Of a stretch of 64,000 nucleotides of DNA, positions 52,693 through 62,305 are shown one piece after another; the stretch's first letter is position 1; each line of letters begins with the position of its first letter. The translations under genes were made by a program, and so were the position numbers. The stretch is from Ectopseudomonas composti. Lineage in GTDB: Bacteria > Pseudomonadota > Gammaproteobacteria > Pseudomonadales > Pseudomonadaceae. The stretch spans positions 62,001-126,000 of the forward strand of contig NZ_LSSW01000021.1 in the NCBI RefSeq assembly GCF_001567565.1, read 5' to 3'. Under the pieces are notes generated by a model, which searched no databases, was not told where the DNA came from, and saw only the letters and a program-made list of their open reading frames with translations.

Positions 52693-54345
52693 TTAGCGCG
52701 GTTCGCTCATCAACCCCTTGACGATCGCCACGCAGCCGACCAGCAGCACGATGGTGAACGGCAGGCCGGTGGAAACCGCCATGGCCTGCAGGGCCACCAG
52801 GCCTCCGCCGAGCAGCAGGGCCACGGCCAGGGCGCCTTCCATGATCACCCAGAACACCTTCTGCGAAACCGGCGAGTTGATCTTGCCGCCAGCGGTGATG
52901 GTGTCGATCACCAGCGAACCGGAGTCTGACGAGGTGATGAAGAACAGCACCACCAGCACGATGGCGATGAAGGAGCTGATGGCGCTGATCGGCAGCTGAT
53001 CGAGCATGACGAACATCTTCAGCTCCAGTGCAGCCTGGCCCAGCTCGGTCAGACCACCGATGGCCTGGTGCAGCGCGGTGCCACCGAAGGTGCTCATCCA
53101 GATCACCGACACCAGCGACGGCACCAGCAGCACGGCAGTGAGGAACTCACGCACGGTGCGGCCACGGCTGACGCGCGCGATGAACATGCCCACGAACGGC
53201 GACCAGCTGATCCACCAGGCCCAGTAGAAGGCGGTCCAGCCCTGGCTGAAGTTGGCGTCTTCACGACCCACCGGATTGGATAGCGCCGGCAGGTACTGCA
53301 GATAAGCACCCAGGTTATCCAGCACACCGGTCAGCAACAGCAAGGTAGGGCCGGCGACCAGCACGAACGCCAGCAGTGCGAAGGCCAAACCCATGTTGAT
53401 TTCGGAGAGGATCTTCACACCCTTGTCCACGCCGGTGAGTACCGAGCACAGCGCGATCAGGGTGATCACGGTGATCAGCAGCACCTTGGTGGTGGTGTCG
53501 GCCGGCAGGCCGAACAGCGCGTGCAGGCCAGCGGTAGCCTGCTCGGCGCCCAGGCCCAGAGAGGTCACCAGACCGAACAGGGTGGCGAACACCGCCAGGA
53601 TGTCGATGACGTGGCCCGGCCAGCCCCACACGCGCTCACCGAGCAGCGGGAAGAAGATCGAGCGGAACGACAGCGGCAGGCCCTTGTTGAACGAGAACAG
53701 CGCCAGTGCCAGAGCGACGATGGCGTAGATCGCCCAGGGGTGCAGGCCCCAGTGGAAGATGGTGGTGGCCATGCTCAGGCGCGCCGCTTCGGCGGAGTTG
53801 CCAGCAGCCCCACCAAGCGGTGCCCAGTCAGTACGCACGCCATTGGCATCCACGGCCGTACCGCCGAGGGCGGTGCCGTAGTGCGACATCGGCTCGGCAA
53901 CGCCGTAGAACATCAGACCGATGCCCATGCCTGCGGCGAACAGCATGGCGAACCAGGAAAAGTAGGAGTAATCGGGACGGGCCAGGGTGCCGCCCAAACG
54001 CACCTTGCCCAGCGGCGAAACGATCAGGCCCAGGCACAACAGCACGAAGATGTTGGCCGAACCGATGAAGAACCAGGAGAGGTGCACTGTCAGCCAGTCA
54101 CGCACGGCCTTGAACAGCGGCTCCACCTGATCGTGCATGGCCAGCGCCAGCGCGACGAAGATGAGTGCGGCCACCGCCGATATCAGGAATACCACACCGT
54201 GGATATCGAGGTTGACCAGATAACGGCCACGGATGTTGTCCTGGCCAACCACATAGTCGGTGTCAATGAGATTGACGGCGCCGCTCGGGGCGGGAATACC
54301 GTCTGCGGATGAATCTTTCTTGCGGGATACGGGGCCTTGGCTCAA
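52693..54345 (-). CDS. BCCT-family transporter (choline/betaine-type), TTG start
   Basis: A 550-residue inner-membrane transporter with about twelve hydrophobic segments. The BCCT signature tract spans GWTAFYWAWWISWSPFVGMF followed by IARVSRGRTVREF. Such proteins import choline, glycine betaine, carnitine or related zwitterions. The C-terminal tail after the last helix is short (ending KGLMSEPR), unlike the long osmosensing tail of BetT. I place the start at a TTG (54345) with AAGGAG seven bases upstream; the ATG at 54378 has no such site. A very similar gene lies upstream (54538-56205). Confidence 0.9.
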   Translation of the reverse strand: MSQGPVSRKKDSSADGIPAPSGAVNLIDTDYVVGQDNIRGRYLVNLDIHGVVFLISAVAALIFVALALAMHDQVEPLFKAVRDWLTVHLSWFFIGSANIFVLLCLGLIVSPLGKVRLGGTLARPDYSYFSWFAMLFAAGMGIGLMFYGVAEPMSHYGTALGGTAVDANGVRTDWAPLGGAAGNSAEAARLSMATTIFHWGLHPWAIYAIVALALALFSFNKGLPLSFRSIFFPLLGERVWGWPGHVIDILAVFATLFGLVTSLGLGAEQATAGLHALFGLPADTTTKVLLITVITLIALCSVLTGVDKGVKILSEINMGLAFALLAFVLVAGPTLLLLTGVLDNLGAYLQYLPALSNPVGREDANFSQGWTAFYWAWWISWSPFVGMFIARVSRGRTVREFLTAVLLVPSLVSVIWMSTFGGTALHQAIGGLTELGQAALELKMFVMLDQLPISAISSFIAIVLVVLFFITSSDSGSLVIDTITAGGKINSPVSQKVFWVIMEGALAVALLLGGGLVALQAMAVSTGLPFTIVLLVGCVAIVKGLMSEPR

Positions 54346-54488
54346 GGGGCTGCTCCTTCTTTTTTTACTCGCGAGCAATGCGGCGACCGCCGCTGCTATA
54401 CGCGGATGCTGACGCTATCAGAAGGAAAATCGGCTCTGCGCTGCGCAAGCGGCGCAGGCTTTCCCATTAACGACCGCAAGGCAGGAAT

Positions 54489-54519
54489 GAAAAAGCGCGC
54501 CGATGGGCGCGCTCTTTTC
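54489..54519 (-). terminator. Terminator of the second BCCT gene
   Basis: On the minus strand AGCGCGCC (54513-54506) pairs with GGCGCGCT (54501-54494) around CATC, followed by TTTTCATTCC. It separates the two BCCT genes into different transcripts. Confidence 0.9.
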
Positions 54520-54537
54520 AGTGGTGTGCAGCGAGCT

Positions 54538-56205
54538 TCATCGAGGCTCGCTCATCAGCCCCTTGACGATGGAAATACAGCCCACCAGCAGCACGATGGT
54601 GAACGGCAACCCGGTCGACACGGCCATCGCCTGCAGCGCCACCAGGCCGCCGCCGAGCAGCAGGGCAATGGCGATGACGCCCTCGATGCTGGCCCAGAAC
54701 ACGCGCTGCGGTACCGGCGCATTGACCTTGCCGCCAGCGGTGATGGTGTCGATCACCAGCGAGCCGGAGTCCGACGAGGTGATGAAGAACACCACCACCA
54801 GCACGATGCCGATGAACGAGGTGATGCTGGTCAGCGGCATTTCACCGAGCATGCTGAACAGCTTCAGTTCCAGGCCGGCGTTCTGCGCACCGGTGAAACC
54901 ATCGACCAGCAGCTGGTTGATGGCGGTACCCCCGAAGGCGGTCATCCACAGCACCGACACCAGCGACGGCACCAGCAGCACGGCCGTGAGGAACTCACGC
55001 ACGGTACGGCCACGGCTGACGCGCGCGATGAACATGCCCACGAACGGCGACCAGCTGATCCACCAGGCCCAGTAGAAGGCCGTCCAGCCCTGGCTGAAGT
55101 TGACGTCCTCACGACCAACCGGATTGGCCAGCGCCGGCAGGTACTGCAGGTATGCGCCGAGGTTCTTGAAGAAGTCGGTGAAGATCACCAGAGTCGGCCC
55201 GGCGATGATGACGAACAGCAACAGAGCCATGGCCAGGCCCATGTTGATCTCCGACAGGCGCTTGACCCCCTTGTCCAGGCCGGCGACGACCGAGGCCAAG
55301 GCGATCATGGTGATGGCGATGATCAACAGTACCTTGGTGGTATCCGTGGCCGGAATGCCGAACAGGTACTCCACCCCGGCAGCCGCCTGTTCGGCGCCCA
55401 GACCGAGCGAGGTGACCAGACCGAACAGGGTGGCGAACACCGCGAGAATGTCGACGATATGCCCGGGCCAGCCCCACACGCGCTCGCCGAGGATCGGGTA
55501 GAAAATCGAACGGATCGACAGCGGCAGGCCCTTGTTGAACGAGAACAGCGCCAGTGCCAGGGCGACGATGGCGTAGATCGCCCAGGGGTGCAGACCCCAG
55601 TGGAAGATGGTCGCGGCCATGCCCAGGCGCACCGCTTCCTCGGCGTTGCCTGCGGCGCCACCCAGTGGTGCCCAGTCGGTACGCACACCATCCGCCCCGA
55701 CGCTGATGCCGCCCATCGCCGAGCTGTAATGCGACATCGGCTCGGAGACGCCGTAGAACATCAGGCCGATGCCCATACCGGCAGCGAAGAGCATGGAGAA
55801 CCAGCCCATGTAGGTGTAATCGGGGGTGGCATCCTTGCCGCCCAGACGCACCCTGCCCAGCGGCGAGACGATCAGGCCCAGGCTGAGCAGGACGAAAATG
55901 TTGGCGGCGCCGATGAAGAACCAGGCCATGTGGTGGGTCAGCCAGTCGCGCACACCACTGAACAGCGGTTCGACCTGATTCTGCAGAGCCAGGGCGAGGA
56001 TCACGAAGATCACCGCAACCAGCGCGGAGATGGTGAAGACCTTGCCGTGGATATCCAGCGAGAAGATGAACTGGCCTTTGATGTTGTCCTGGCCGATGAC
56101 GTAATCGGTATCGATCAGATTGGCTTCACCGGTCGGCGCCGGGATGCCCTCGTGGGTTTCCGCTGCGGATGGCGGGGTCGTTTCATTCGAAGGGACGTTT
56201 CCCAT
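54538..56205 (-). CDS. BCCT-family transporter (choline/betaine-type), paralogue
   Basis: A 555-residue transporter closely related to the product of 52693-54345, with the same tract WTAFYWAWWISWSPFVGMF and a short C-terminal tail. The start is the ATG at 56205; upstream in-frame codons lack transporter similarity. The paralogues differ mainly at the N-terminus and in loop segments, so their substrates may overlap or one may be tuned for a different betaine. A 74-bp stretch is identical at DNA level (53159-53232 and 55007-55080). It has its own terminator. Confidence 0.9.
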   Translation of the reverse strand: MGNVPSNETTPPSAAETHEGIPAPTGEANLIDTDYVIGQDNIKGQFIFSLDIHGKVFTISALVAVIFVILALALQNQVEPLFSGVRDWLTHHMAWFFIGAANIFVLLSLGLIVSPLGRVRLGGKDATPDYTYMGWFSMLFAAGMGIGLMFYGVSEPMSHYSSAMGGISVGADGVRTDWAPLGGAAGNAEEAVRLGMAATIFHWGLHPWAIYAIVALALALFSFNKGLPLSIRSIFYPILGERVWGWPGHIVDILAVFATLFGLVTSLGLGAEQAAAGVEYLFGIPATDTTKVLLIIAITMIALASVVAGLDKGVKRLSEINMGLAMALLLFVIIAGPTLVIFTDFFKNLGAYLQYLPALANPVGREDVNFSQGWTAFYWAWWISWSPFVGMFIARVSRGRTVREFLTAVLLVPSLVSVLWMTAFGGTAINQLLVDGFTGAQNAGLELKLFSMLGEMPLTSITSFIGIVLVVVFFITSSDSGSLVIDTITAGGKVNAPVPQRVFWASIEGVIAIALLLGGGLVALQAMAVSTGLPFTIVLLVGCISIVKGLMSEPR

Positions 56206-56530
56206 ATCTTGGCGTGCTCCTTGATGCGTTGACTCGCTAGACGAGCGTGAACAGGACAGATGCCCTCCTCTTATTAAGTGACGCCCCACACAGGCAGCCC
56301 TGAAAATCATCCGGTCTTCAGAGGCCTCCCAAGCGAGCCGTACTGGAAAAGGTAACACATGAATTCCGTTCACTCGGCTCCACAGACACATGAAAAGCCC
56401 GAATAATTCCCCAGAAGGTGGCAATCTGCCCGGTACTGCCACGCCACGAAACACCGTGGCAGGATGAACGTACAACGCTCTGCCACCGTCGTAGTCACTA
56501 GCACACGGCCCGTACAAAGGAAGACCCTGC
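56206..56530. other. Divergent promoter region of the BCCT and cls genes
   Basis: About 325 bp between the BCCT start and the cls start. A 7-bp hairpin (TGCCACG/CGTGGCA, at about 56438-56464) is visible. A BetI or GbdR site is not clear to me. Both promoters must lie here. No small gene with a ribosome site is supported. Confidence 0.45.
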
Positions 56531-57976
56531 ATGCTCGCGGATTTCGGCATTCCCCATCTGTTCGCCTACCTGATCGCCACCATTCACAGCCTCGGCGTGG
56601 TGGCCGCGATCCACGCCGTGCTGACCGTGCGCACCGCCCAGGGCGCGCTGGCCTGGGGCCTGTCGCTGTTCTTCATGCCTTACCTGACACTGCTGCCGTA
56701 TCTGGTGTTCGGGCGCAGCCGCTTCGACGCCTACGTCAAGGCGCGGCGCCAGGCCGATCAGGAAATGCGCCTGGCGATGACCGAGCAGGACTGGCGCCCC
56801 TGGGTCGAGGAAGCCAAGGCTGCCCATCTGTCGCCCGCCTACAACCGCCTCCGCGCCCTGCCCCGCCTGTCGCATCTGCCTGGCCTGACCGGCAACCGCG
56901 TCGAGTTGCTGATCGACGGCGAGGCCACCTTCACCGCGATCCTCAAGGCACTGGCCAGCGCGCAGCAGGTGATTCTGCTGCAGTTTTTCATCATCCGCGA
57001 CGACGCCCTCGGCCAGCGCCTGCGCGACGTGCTGCTGGAGCGTGCGGCCGCCGGCGTTCGGGTGCATGTGCTGTACGACGGCGTCGGCAGCCACTCGCTG
57101 CCCCGCGCCTACATCGACCACCTGCGCCGCGGCGGCGTAGAGGTGCATGCCTTCCCCACTCGTTCCGGGTTGTTCAACCGCTTCCAGCTGAATTTTCGCA
57201 ACCACCGCAAGATCGTCGTGGTCGACGGCGAGATCGGTTTTCTCGGCGGGCTCAACGTCGGCATCGAATACCTCGGGCAGAAGCCGCCCCTGGCGCCCTG
57301 GCGCGACACCCATGTGGAAGTGCGCGGGCCGGTGGTGGCGAGCCTGCAGGAAGCCTTCGCCGAGGACTGGTACTGGGCCTGCAAGCGATTGCCACCGCTG
57401 CTGATGCCGAGCAAGCAGGACGAACCCGGCCTGCTCTGCCAGGTGGTCGCCAGCGGCCCGGCCGACCCGCAGGAAACCTGCTCGCTGCTGTTCGTCGAGG
57501 CTCTGCATGCGGCGCGTGAGCGGGTCTGGCTGAGCAGCCCCTACTTCGTCCCCGACGAAGCCCTGTTCGCCGCCTTGCGCCTGGCGGTGATGCGCGGCGT
57601 CGACGTGCGCCTGCTGCTGCCGGCGCGCCCCGACCATCGCATCGTCTACGCCGCCTCCAGCCTGTATGCCTTCGAAGCCCTGCGCGCTGGTGTGCGCGTC
57701 TTTCGCTACCAGCCGGGCTTCCTGCACCAGAAGGCCCTGCTGATCGACCATGACGCCAGCATGCTGGGCAGCGCCAACCTGGACAATCGCTCCTTCCGCC
57801 TGAATTTCGAAGTCAGCCTGCTGACCTTCGACGAGGGTTTCAATGCCCGGGTCGCCGCCATGCTGGAAGACGACTTCAGCCGCTCACGCGAGTTGGTCAA
57901 CGCCGACCGGCGCAATCTGCACCGTCTGCAGCAACTGGGCATGCGCGTGGCGCGCCTGATCTCGCCGATTCTCTGA
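56531..57976 (+). CDS. cls: Cardiolipin synthase
   Basis: A 481-residue phospholipase-D-superfamily enzyme that joins two phosphatidylglycerol molecules into cardiolipin in the inner membrane. Two N-terminal membrane helices span about residues 5-60. Two HKD-type motifs follow: [19 protein letters not shown] (about 221-239) and [20 protein letters not shown] (about 397-416). Length and order fit ClsA. The ATG at 56531 follows AAAGGAAG. It diverges from a BCCT gene; both respond to osmotic stress in other bacteria. Confidence 0.95.
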   Translation: MLADFGIPHLFAYLIATIHSLGVVAAIHAVLTVRTAQGALAWGLSLFFMPYLTLLPYLVFGRSRFDAYVKARRQADQEMRLAMTEQDWRPWVEEAKAAHLSPAYNRLRALPRLSHLPGLTGNRVELLIDGEATFTAILKALASAQQVILLQFFIIRDDALGQRLRDVLLERAAAGVRVHVLYDGVGSHSLPRAYIDHLRRGGVEVHAFPTRSGLFNRFQLNFRNHRKIVVVDGEIGFLGGLNVGIEYLGQKPPLAPWRDTHVEVRGPVVASLQEAFAEDWYWACKRLPPLLMPSKQDEPGLLCQVVASGPADPQETCSLLFVEALHAARERVWLSSPYFVPDEALFAALRLAVMRGVDVRLLLPARPDHRIVYAASSLYAFEALRAGVRVFRYQPGFLHQKALLIDHDASMLGSANLDNRSFRLNFEVSLLTFDEGFNARVAAMLEDDFSRSRELVNADRRNLHRLQQLGMRVARLISPIL

Positions 57977-58034
57977 GGCACGGCTATGGTTAGGGGGCCA
58001 GCCGCTGTTAGCTGTCAGCGAGATCCAGCCTGCC

Positions 58035-58760
58035 ATGACCAGATGCTTCGCCCTGCTGCTCTGCCTGATCGCTCTGCCTGCCGCGGCGCAGGAAGAGATT
58101 CGTGTCGGCGTCGAACTGCAGCCCTACCAGCCCTACTCCGATGTGGAGAGCGGCGAGTACCGCGGCTACGCCCGCGACCTGCTGGACGCCTTCGCCGCCG
58201 AGTACGGCTATCGCTTCGTCTACACGCCGCTGCCGGTTCGGCGCCTGCTCAGTGATTTCCTCTCGGGCCGGGTCGACCTCAAGTTTCCCGATCACCCGCA
58301 ATGGAACGCCGATCAGAAAGCCGGCTATGACATCCACTACAGCCATCCGGCAGCGCCCTATATCGACGGGATTCTGCTGAAGCCGCAGCGCCTCGGCCAG
58401 GACCTGCAACGTATCGAACTGCTCGGTACGCAGAATGGCTTCACGCCCTGGCCCTACCTACCGGACATCCGCGCCGGGCGCATTCGCCTGATCCAGGCCA
58501 ACCAGATCGAATCACTGCTGCGCATGGCCAGCAGCGACCGCGTCGACGCCGTCTACCTCAACCCCAAGGTCGTGGCGCATCAACTGAGGCAGATGCACAT
58601 GGCGCCAGACAGCCTGGTGTACGACCCCTCGCTGCCGCATGTGCAAGACCACTACTACCTGTCGAGCATCCGCCATCCGCAGCTGATCGAGGCGTTCAAC
58701 CGCTTCCTCGAAGAACGCGCCGATCAGGTCGCCGAACTTCGTTTACGCCACGGCTTGTGA
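58035..58760 (+). CDS. Orphan periplasmic family-3 solute-binding-like protein
   Basis: A 241-residue protein with a signal peptide ending at PAAA (about residue 18) and the mature start EEIRVGVELQPYQPYSD, like amino-acid-binding proteins. A hydrophobic, proline-rich variant of the lobe hinge follows. No ABC permease or ATPase gene is near, so it may act as a sensor-type or orphan binding protein, as many Pseudomonas family-3 proteins do. Its 3' end overlaps the convergent PepSY gene by 18 bp. Confidence 0.82.
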   Translation: MTRCFALLLCLIALPAAAQEEIRVGVELQPYQPYSDVESGEYRGYARDLLDAFAAEYGYRFVYTPLPVRRLLSDFLSGRVDLKFPDHPQWNADQKAGYDIHYSHPAAPYIDGILLKPQRLGQDLQRIELLGTQNGFTPWPYLPDIRAGRIRLIQANQIESLLRMASSDRVDAVYLNPKVVAHQLRQMHMAPDSLVYDPSLPHVQDHYYLSSIRHPQLIEAFNRFLEERADQVAELRLRHGL

Positions 58761-59954
58761 AGCGCAACGCAGACGCTGCTCGGCGAGCACACGCGAGCGG
58801 CGCTTCCTGGCCCAGATCACCACGCCGGTGAGCGACAGACCGGCAACGGCCAGCCCCAGCAACGACACCAGAATCCGCCCCGGCAGGCCGATGATGCGCC
58901 CGGAATGCAGGGGGAACTGCGCCTGCAGGAAGATATCACCGGCGCTGCCAGTACCCGGCACATGCGCGCCAGCCAGTTCGCCACTGCGGCTATCGACATA
59001 GAGCCAGGGGTTGCCCAGACCGGCCTCACCGTGGTCATCGCCCAGCTCGTAGAAGCCGACGCCATAGACGCCGAATTCGGCCGAATGGAACAGCGCAGCC
59101 GCCGGTGCCTGCCAGCCCAGCCGCCGCGCTTCGGCATCGGCAATGGCGATGGCCTGGCGACGGTCGATCTGCGGCACGATCTGCGTGTCCAGCGTCACCG
59201 GCGTGCGGCTGGCGAAGGGGCTCGGTGTCAGCGGCGAGAACAGCTCCACCAACGGCCGCACCACCTGGCGTTCGAGGTTCATCGATACCGAGGTAACCGC
59301 CAGGATCAGCAGCAGCAGCCAGATCCACACGCCACCGGAGCGGTGCAGGTCGAAGTTGAGCTTGTAGCCACCCTGGCGCCAGCGAAAGGCGAACGACTTG
59401 CGCCAGCTGCGCAGATTGGGGAACGACAGCCACAGCGCGACCAGGCAATCGAGGCACCAGACGATGGCGACGATGCCGAACAGCAGCACGCCCAGCTCGA
59501 TACCAAAGCCATCGGGGATATGCAGGCTGTAATGCAGCTTGTAGAGAAACGGCAGCAGGTTCTCCCGGCTCAGGGAAATCGCCCCCCACTCGCGCTGCCC
59601 CTGGACATCACCGCTGACCGGATCGATGCCAAGTTGATTGAAACTCAGATCAAAGGCCTTGCCGGTGGCCGGATCGATACGTGGATCGACGAAGATACCC
59701 AGCGCATGACCAGGCTCCAGCGCCAACGGCATGAAGCTCACCTGCAGGCGCGGGTCGCGTGCTTCCAGAGCATCCACCAGCTGCAGCGGGTCCTGCGCCG
59801 GCCCTGCGCGTTGCGCATCGAACAGGTGCGGGTTGAGCCACTCGTCCAGTTCGTGATCCCAGGAAATGACAGCGCCGGTCAAGCCGGCGGTGAACAGGAA
59901 CAGGGCGATGAACAGGCCGCACCAGCGGTGCAGCAGTACCAGAATCGGGCGCAT
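58743..59954 (-). CDS. PepSY-TM membrane protein, likely siderophore-iron reductase
   Basis: A 403-residue protein with four membrane helices: residues about 10-30, then 155-185, 205-235 and 360-385. Histidines suited to bind heme occur at LHRWCG near the first helix and DLHRSGGVW near the third. PepSY-TM proteins downstream of TonB receptors (like FoxB) reduce ferric siderophores in the periplasm. The TonB receptor gene ends 50 bp upstream on the same strand with a hairpin between, so the two form an operon. The substrate siderophore is unknown. Confidence 0.88.
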   Translation of the reverse strand: MRPILVLLHRWCGLFIALFLFTAGLTGAVISWDHELDEWLNPHLFDAQRAGPAQDPLQLVDALEARDPRLQVSFMPLALEPGHALGIFVDPRIDPATGKAFDLSFNQLGIDPVSGDVQGQREWGAISLSRENLLPFLYKLHYSLHIPDGFGIELGVLLFGIVAIVWCLDCLVALWLSFPNLRSWRKSFAFRWRQGGYKLNFDLHRSGGVWIWLLLLILAVTSVSMNLERQVVRPLVELFSPLTPSPFASRTPVTLDTQIVPQIDRRQAIAIADAEARRLGWQAPAAALFHSAEFGVYGVGFYELGDDHGEAGLGNPWLYVDSRSGELAGAHVPGTGSAGDIFLQAQFPLHSGRIIGLPGRILVSLLGLAVAGLSLTGVVIWARKRRSRVLAEQRLRCASQAVA

Positions 59955-59974
59955 CGAATTCTCTCGTCGACGAA

Positions 59975-60000
59975 CAGGGCCGCCCTCGCGGGCGGCCCTG
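59975..60000 (-). repeat. Intercistronic hairpin between receptor and reductase
   Basis: CAGGGCCGCCC (59975-59985) pairs perfectly with GGGCGGCCCTG (59990-60000) around TCGC, an 11-bp stem. There is no T run, so it is probably not a full terminator; it may stabilise the receptor mRNA or reduce expression of the reductase gene. Confidence 0.6.
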
Positions 60001-60004
60001 GTGA

Positions 60005-62140
60005 TCAGTATTTCCAGGTCAGGGTCGCACTGAGGTTACGTGGAGCACCGTAGTAGGCCTGGCTCCAGTAAAGGCTGGTCAGGTACTTCTCGTCGGTGAG
60101 GTTGTTGAGGTTGGCCGACACGCTCCAGTTCGGGTCGATGTCGTAGCTGGCCATCAGGTCGACCACGGCGTAGGCCTTCTGCTTGGCGTCGGCGCTACCG
60201 ATCGAGGTGCGGCCGTCGTCGGCCGTCAGTGGCACGGCGATCTTGATATCGTCCTGCCAACGCACGGCGGCGCCGACCTTGAGCTTGTCCATCCCCGGTA
60301 TGCGGTAGGTCGCGGCGGTCTTGATCATGTGCTTGGGCGAATAGGTCACGCCATGCCCGCCGTCGGCATTGGTGATGTCGACGAAGGTGTAGCCGGCGCT
60401 GAGCTGCAGGCCGTCCAGTGGCTCGCCAGAGAACTCCAGCTCATAGCCTTCGCTGGTCAGGCCTTCAATGGCGCGGTAGTAGGCAACCGAACCTCTCATG
60501 CCGGCCTGCTCGGCGAAGTTGTCCTGCTCGGTACGGAACACCGCCAGGGATACGTTGACCTTGTCGTCGAACAGCTCGCCCTTGATCCCGGCTTCGTAGT
60601 TCACCCCCTCGACCGGGGCCAGGCGTGAGCCGCCGGCATTGGTCTTGGTCTGCGGATCGAAAATCTCGGTATAGCTGGCATAGACCGAGTACTGATCGGT
60701 GATGTCGTAAACGACGCCGGCGTAGGGCACCACCTTGCCGCTGTTCTGCGATGACTTGGCCAGGCCGTAATTGGTGCCGTCACTCTTCACGTCGACCACA
60801 CGAGCACCAGTGATCAGGCTCAAATCGTCGGTCAGGCTCCAGCGTGCCGCCCCATAGACGCTGTTCATGCGGTCGGTGAAGTCACTGCCGTTGCTGCCGT
60901 TGTCGTTACGCGGCTTGGGGTAATTGCCGGTCCACTGCTCCAGCGGCGGCAGCATGGTGCCGGTACTGGAGTCGTACCAGGACAGATCCTTCAGCTCGGA
61001 GCGCGACCAGCTGCCGCCGAAGGTCGCTTCATGCTGACGACCGCCCAGATTGAAAGGACCACTGGCCTGCAGATCGGCAATCAACTGGGTGTTCTTTTCG
61101 TTGTATTCGGACGGATAGGAATACAGCCCGGCACCGGTCTGGCGGTTCGGCGTGCCGTAGATGTAGAACATCGAGCCATCGCTCTTCTTCTCGACACGGG
61201 TGAGCACGGCCTTGGCCTGCCAGCCGTTGTCAAAGGTGTGGGCAAGCTCGGCGAAGCTGCGATTTTCCTTGTTGTCCCAGTAGGCCCAATCGGTGGAGGT
61301 GCTGGTAGAGCGCGAATAGTCGGTTTTACCGCCGTCCTGATAGACCAGCGGCAGTGCCCCCCACATCGGCGAGTTGGCATCACTGGTCTGCAGGGTGTGG
61401 CCGAGGGTGAAGAGCGTGCGCTCATCCAGATCGAACTCCAGCACCCCATGGAAGACGTTCTTCTCACGCGAGTAGCGGTCGAGGTAGGAGTTCTTGTTTT
61501 CGTTGGCATACACCACGCGGCCACGGATGTTGCCGGCATCGGTCAGCGCACCGGAGACATCGGTGTCGATGCGGCGCTTGTCCCAGGAACCGGCTGTCAG
61601 ATCGACGCGCGCCTGTGGTGCCAAGGTTGGCCGCTTGCGCACGAAGTTGACCGTCGCCGAGGGGTTGCCGGTGCCGGACATCAGGCCATTGGCGCCGCGT
61701 ATGACTTCCACCCGCTCGTACATGGCGGTGTCCAGATCGCCCTCGACGTTGCCATAGACGAAGGGCACGGCGATGCCGTCGTACTGGAAGTTGGTGATGT
61801 CGAAGCCGCGCGCGGTGTAGTAGGTGCGATCCGTCTCGACCTCCTGCACCTGCACGCCCGGCACGGCCTTGAGCGCATCGTTGACGCTGCTGAGCTTGAA
61901 GTCGCGCAGTTGGGCGCCGCTCAGGGTCGAAATCGACTGCGGCGTCTGCCGCGGGGTCAGGTCGAGCTTGGTCGCAGCACTGCTGGGCGTGGATTTGTAG
62001 CTGTCGACCTCGGCCGCCGCACTATCGCCGACCACGGTCTGGGCATCGAGCTCGAGCTGCTCCCGCTCATCGGCTAAGGCATGATTGAAACTGCAGGCGG
62101 CCGCAATCGCCACGGCCAGGTGGGTTCTTCTGCTGAACAA
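60005..62140 (-). CDS. TonB-dependent siderophore receptor
   Basis: An outer-membrane receptor of about 711 residues. I take the TTG at 62140 as start because AGGAGT lies eight bases before it and a clean signal peptide follows (FSRRTHLAVAIAAACSFNHALA). The mature protein has an N-terminal plug domain (TPSSAATKLDLTPRQTPQSIS, then the ARGFDITNFQYDGIAVP region), a 22-strand barrel and a final aromatic TLTWKY. The pattern is that of FpvA/FhuE/FoxA-type receptors for ferric hydroxamates or mixed siderophores. A Fur-like box lies at 62223-62241. No extended N-terminal signalling domain exists, so it does not use a sigma/anti-sigma pair. Confidence 0.93.
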   Translation of the reverse strand: MFSRRTHLAVAIAAACSFNHALADEREQLELDAQTVVGDSAAAEVDSYKSTPSSAATKLDLTPRQTPQSISTLSGAQLRDFKLSSVNDALKAVPGVQVQEVETDRTYYTARGFDITNFQYDGIAVPFVYGNVEGDLDTAMYERVEVIRGANGLMSGTGNPSATVNFVRKRPTLAPQARVDLTAGSWDKRRIDTDVSGALTDAGNIRGRVVYANENKNSYLDRYSREKNVFHGVLEFDLDERTLFTLGHTLQTSDANSPMWGALPLVYQDGGKTDYSRSTSTSTDWAYWDNKENRSFAELAHTFDNGWQAKAVLTRVEKKSDGSMFYIYGTPNRQTGAGLYSYPSEYNEKNTQLIADLQASGPFNLGGRQHEATFGGSWSRSELKDLSWYDSSTGTMLPPLEQWTGNYPKPRNDNGSNGSDFTDRMNSVYGAARWSLTDDLSLITGARVVDVKSDGTNYGLAKSSQNSGKVVPYAGVVYDITDQYSVYASYTEIFDPQTKTNAGGSRLAPVEGVNYEAGIKGELFDDKVNVSLAVFRTEQDNFAEQAGMRGSVAYYRAIEGLTSEGYELEFSGEPLDGLQLSAGYTFVDITNADGGHGVTYSPKHMIKTAATYRIPGMDKLKVGAAVRWQDDIKIAVPLTADDGRTSIGSADAKQKAYAVVDLMASYDIDPNWSVSANLNNLTDEKYLTSLYWSQAYYGAPRNLSATLTWKY

Positions 62141-62222
62141 GGGACGTACTCCTGATGCGCTGTCGATAGCCGCAGATAGTCCCTTCGCAGCTGAGTGCCT
62201 CACTGGCAGGCATTTACTAAGT

Positions 62223-62241
62223 GCAAATGCAAATAATTAGC
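62223..62241 (-). promoter_or_regulatory. Fur box upstream of the TonB receptor gene
   Basis: GCAAATGCAAATAATTAGC matches 13 of 19 positions of the classical Fur consensus GATAATGATAATCATTATC. It lies 83 bp before the chosen start and 20 bp before a GTG at 62203, in the only AT-rich part of the upstream region. Iron-dependent repression is expected. Confidence 0.65.
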
Positions 62242-62305
62242 GACAAAAGTCTCGCAGCAGGACTCCCTTGCGTCAATACGAATAATTCACATCTTCGGAT
62301 GCATC

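Noticed and set aside
54337..56232. 631-codon open frame antisense to the second BCCT gene
   Set aside because: Low-complexity charged product typical of antisense to a membrane protein gene; no start signal.
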